From contig NZ_WJNG01000003.1 in assembly GCF_009649745.1 (NCBI RefSeq), positions 1-64,000 on the forward strand: a DNA stretch of 64,000 nucleotides. Reading direction: 5' to 3'. The position numbers were made by a program, and so were the translations under genes. The stretch comes from Aquibacillus halophilus (GTDB lineage: Bacteria > Bacillota > Bacilli > Bacillales > Amphibacillaceae). Below, piece by piece: positions 63,693-64,000 of this stretch (positions are counted from its first letter, which is position 1; each line of letters starts with the position of its first letter). Below the pieces are notes generated by a model. That model worked only from the letters and a program-made list of their open reading frames with translations, had not been told where the DNA came from and did no database searches.

Positions 63693-64000
63693 AATAATCA
63701 CCCTTCTTATCAGGAACATTTGTTCCTATTATAACTTGTTTCTGTAGTATAGTAAAGCTTGACCATGTCTTTGGTGATAATAATTATTGTGGAGATAACA
63801 CGAGGAAATTCCATTGTTATCCCTTTACTTGAATTGTGTAAGAAAACGATAATCGATTAAAGGGTACTGTTATAAAAAGAGAGTAGATACTCTTCAAATA
63901 GGAAGGAATTGTCTAAAAAGACCTTCTAGTAAAGAAGCCTCTAATCATGTGTTTAATCAAAATTCTTAAATCCCCTTTACTTATTCACCCAATCATCCGA
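63693..64000. other. window-end intergenic sequence, 308 bp
   Basis: No gene recognised. In B. subtilis, yvyC and fliD follow hag; neither begins before the window ends. Confidence 0.5.

Overview
The window is AT-rich DNA from a member of the Bacillaceae, probably a halotolerant plant-polysaccharide degrader of the Gracilibacillus/Halolactibacillus/Amphibacillus kind. That placement is inference. It rests on the Bacillus-type gene order yvyE-degS-degU-comFA-comFC-yvyF-flgM-flgN-flgK-flgL-yviE-fliW-csrA-hag, a sinI-sinR pair, the ywr chromate/GGT genes, and Geobacillus-type xylan enzymes. No rRNA or tRNA genes were seen.

1-13.9 kb is a xylan-utilisation locus on the + strand. It holds a giant cell-wall-anchored GH10 xylanase (5' end outside the window), a CE4 deacetylase, an Axe2-type acetylxylooligosaccharide esterase, a YesM/YesN-type two-component system, a xylooligosaccharide ABC importer (binding protein plus two permeases) and a GH52 beta-xylosidase with both catalytic residues in place. 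A consensus cre site lies in front of the importer. 14-20.4 kb holds a DUF624 gene, a cold-inducible YdjO-type protein and a second sugar ABC operon (binding protein, two permeases, LacI regulator, DUF624) whose leader carries several LacI/CcpA-type palindromes.

20.5-28.3 kb is a dispersed ywr-type cluster: an Lrp regulator, a frameshifted gamma-glutamyltransferase and split chromate-transporter halves. A SurA-N lipoprotein and the 5-oxoprolinase genes pxpBCA follow. 28.5-39.8 kb has an orphan lipoprotein, then a divergent pair of operons. One (- strand) encodes an MCP-like protein with a degenerate signalling tip plus a YesM/YesN kinase and regulator. The other (+ strand) encodes a YtfQ/YtfR/YtfT/YjfF-type furanose ABC importer. 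40-48.7 kb holds a FUSC/ArAE membrane protein, an IDEAL-domain protein, an SDR, a Gfo/Idh/MocA oxidoreductase, a class B PBP, an LCP ligase and a class D sortase. That sortase is the natural candidate to anchor the LPDTA-ending xylanase.

49-62.4 kb is the lifestyle-switch and motility region. A cyclic-di-GMP-I (GEMM) riboswitch precedes a very short sinI-like gene and sinR, followed by VanZ, YvyE, DegSU, the comF genes and the late flagellar operon through flagellin. The hag leader has a SigD promoter and a CsrA-binding hairpin. Directly after the hag stop codon is a compact group I intron core, followed by a second, independently coded copy of the flagellin C-terminal tail. A LAGLIDADG endonuclease gene then lies on the opposite strand. 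Dispersed GC-rich palindromic repeats of one family, with terminal stems that differ between copies but stay self-complementary, occur at about 21, 39.9 and 44.2-44.7 kb.

The most notable items are the hag intron with its duplicated tail, the GEMM-sinI-sinR arrangement, the covarying repeat family, and the MCP-like protein lacking the chemotaxis tip beside a sugar two-component system.
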